This document shows positions 30,736 to 32,278 of a stretch of 32,278 nt of DNA, in pieces; the first letter of the stretch is position 1, and every line of letters begins with the position of its first letter. The position numbers and the translations under genes were made by a program. The notes under the pieces are model-generated. The model had not been told where the DNA came from and made no database searches. It saw only the letters and a list, made by a program, of their open reading frames with translations. Origin of the DNA: Intoshia linei (lineage: Eukaryota > Orthonectida > Rhopaluridae); assembly GCA_001642005.1 (NCBI GenBank), contig LWCA01000328.1, positions 1-32,278 on the forward strand. Direction: 5' to 3'.

Positions 30736-32139
30736 TTAAATATACATTTATAAGAGATTTTAAAAATCATGAATCATGAATCATGAATTATAATTATAAT
30801 TATTGATTACACATGACAACATTTTTACAGTTTTTAAAAAAATTCTGCTAGGTTTTATTTATAAACGGTAGACCGTATTGCAAAATGTATATTCTGAAAA
30901 ATAGAGGGAAATGTATATCCTAATTACAGTAATAATATCATATTAATATTGTTTTATACAAAGATTATTACATATTTTAAATTAAGCCAACTATTTTTGG
31001 GTAACTAATATTTTGTAAATACATAATTAAATATGGTGAATCTAATAAAACTATAAATATTTCAATTATAAAATTATCTTTTAAAAAAAAAAAGGGCAAA
31101 ATTTATTCTAATCATAGTTTTTTTACAGTGCAATCTACACCAGAAGACAAAAATATAACCTTATGACACAAAATTATTGATAATCCAGATTTTTTTTAAA
31201 TTAAGTTTTAATAATTAAAAAATAGACAAATTTTAAATCAACCATAAAGAATAATCATAACGCATGTTATACATTTTTTTAACTTTAACTTTTAATGGTT
31301 TCAGAGTAAGATTTTTTTGATTTTATTAGACGTAAGCCACAAATTAGACAATAATTATTTGATTTTATACAATAATGGTAATTCATTTGAAAGTTAATAA
31401 ACTTTATATATTACTTTAGTTGTATGTAACTACATAAATGCCAGTTATTAATATTAATAACTGAATATTAATTCATTTTTTTATCTACGAGATAAATTTT
31501 TAAAATTTTTTCAGGAATGTAAAAATGATAATTTATATTTATAAAAATTTGCATTTCTAGAAATATATTTAAAACCTGTACATTATTATTACTCTTATAT
31601 ACCATATACTATTTTAAAATTATATTAGACATTATAATCTTTTTTAAACATACCAGATTGATGATAAATCTTTTTCTATAAAATTTCATTTTATTCTTGA
31701 TTGGATTTTTCATTAAATATACGACTCGCTAAATAAATAGATTTAAAATTGAAAACGTAGGAAAATTTATAAAATAAAATATGCATGTATAATGATAAAA
31801 AATCAATGATAAATATTATTTACTAAAACTCTTAGAATTTAGAGTTTTAAATATTATTTAATTCTCCCAATGTACCTGTTTGTAATCAATTGGCATAAAG
31901 TAAATTTGATAACTTTTCTAATTGTATTTTTTCTTTACTTTCAAAAAATGATCCGAAAAACTTATAAACGGGTGCCCTAACTATTTAAAGGTTGGATACC
32001 GCTACAATACAGTGTTATTTTTTAAATAATTATTATTACAATGTATTATAAAATTAATAAAATTCGAAAAGATTATTTTTAATATAATTATCTAAGAGTG
32101 TCTACTTAAATTCAACCATTTTTACTAAAAATCAAAATT
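30736..32139. other. AT-rich stretch, likely inside a long DNAAF1 intron
   Basis: No LRR-coding exon or other recognisable coding segment was seen on either strand. It contains a small ATCATGA tandem (about 30767-30788) and low-complexity AT runs. If DNAAF1 continues to the left of the gene (higher coordinates), its intron is longer than 1.6 kb. Confidence 0.5.
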
Positions 32140-32278
32140 TACCAACAGTAACAAGAAAAATTAAAGGAAAAATCCAGTTTTACCAATTTTTAAGGCAAAA
32201 ATCCGGTTTTACCAAACCTAAAAGGAAAAATTCTAATTTTACCAACCTTTAAAAGAAAAATCCAGTTTTACCAACCCT
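32140..32278. repeat. Minisatellite array, ~32-bp units, running off the window end
   Basis: About four units of the type AAGGAAAAATCCAGTTTTAC followed by CAA. This is the inverse orientation of the array at 22625-22926. The lead-in ATTCAACCATTTTTACTAAA (about 32110) is also present at about 21537 in eIF3c intron 5, so the shared sequence is larger than the tandem unit. Confidence 0.8.

Noticed and set aside
1-32278. tRNA, rRNA, CRISPR, bacterial operon or plasmid features
   Set aside because: Every gene is split by spliceosomal introns and belongs to a eukaryotic family. No cloverleaf, rRNA core or spaced direct-repeat array was seen.

Overview
This is a strongly AT-rich nuclear window from an animal. 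It holds seven spliced genes on both strands. All 53 introns I could place inside them are GT-AG, and 15 are only 35-42 nt long, sitting beside others of up to 1.8 kb. The gene set (NEK6/7-type kinase, cytoplasmic AspRS, eIF3c, Golgi nucleotidase CANT1, mitochondrial IBA57, DHRS7B-type SDR, and the cilium factor DNAAF1) points to a metazoan with motile cilia. Micro-introns, high AT and compact spacing would suit an orthonectid- or flatworm-grade lophotrochozoan, but that placement is a guess.

Layout: 1-1540 is a decayed Ty3/gypsy-like retroelement on the minus strand. 1541-4788 is gene-free and repeat-bearing. 4789-8336 (+) is a complete ten-exon NEK6/7 kinase. 8781-10212 (+) is IBA57. It converges on AspRS/DARS1 (15634-10238, -), with only 25 nt between the two stop codons. 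CANT1 (17584-15735, -) and eIF3c (23985-17807, -) follow upstream on the same strand, with gaps of 100 and 222 nt. eIF3c and DHRS7B (24130-26607, +) are head to head across 144 nt. 27417-30599 (-) is the C-terminal part of DNAAF1, whose LRR exons are not visible before the window ends at 32278.

Mobile DNA sits in introns and intergenic gaps: a ~0.9 kb foldback-like element with near-perfect ends and a degenerate target duplication in eIF3c intron 2, several small hAT-like elements, a Tc1/mariner remnant, and a dispersed ~32-bp minisatellite. The genes are unrelated housekeeping functions (translation, Fe-S assembly, Golgi nucleotide hydrolysis, membrane SDR chemistry, mitosis, cilia) rather than one pathway. 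I found no evidence of a new multi-gene system. The oddest signal is a 26-fold repeated pentamer (GGACA on the retroelement's coding strand) within 1.2 kb.
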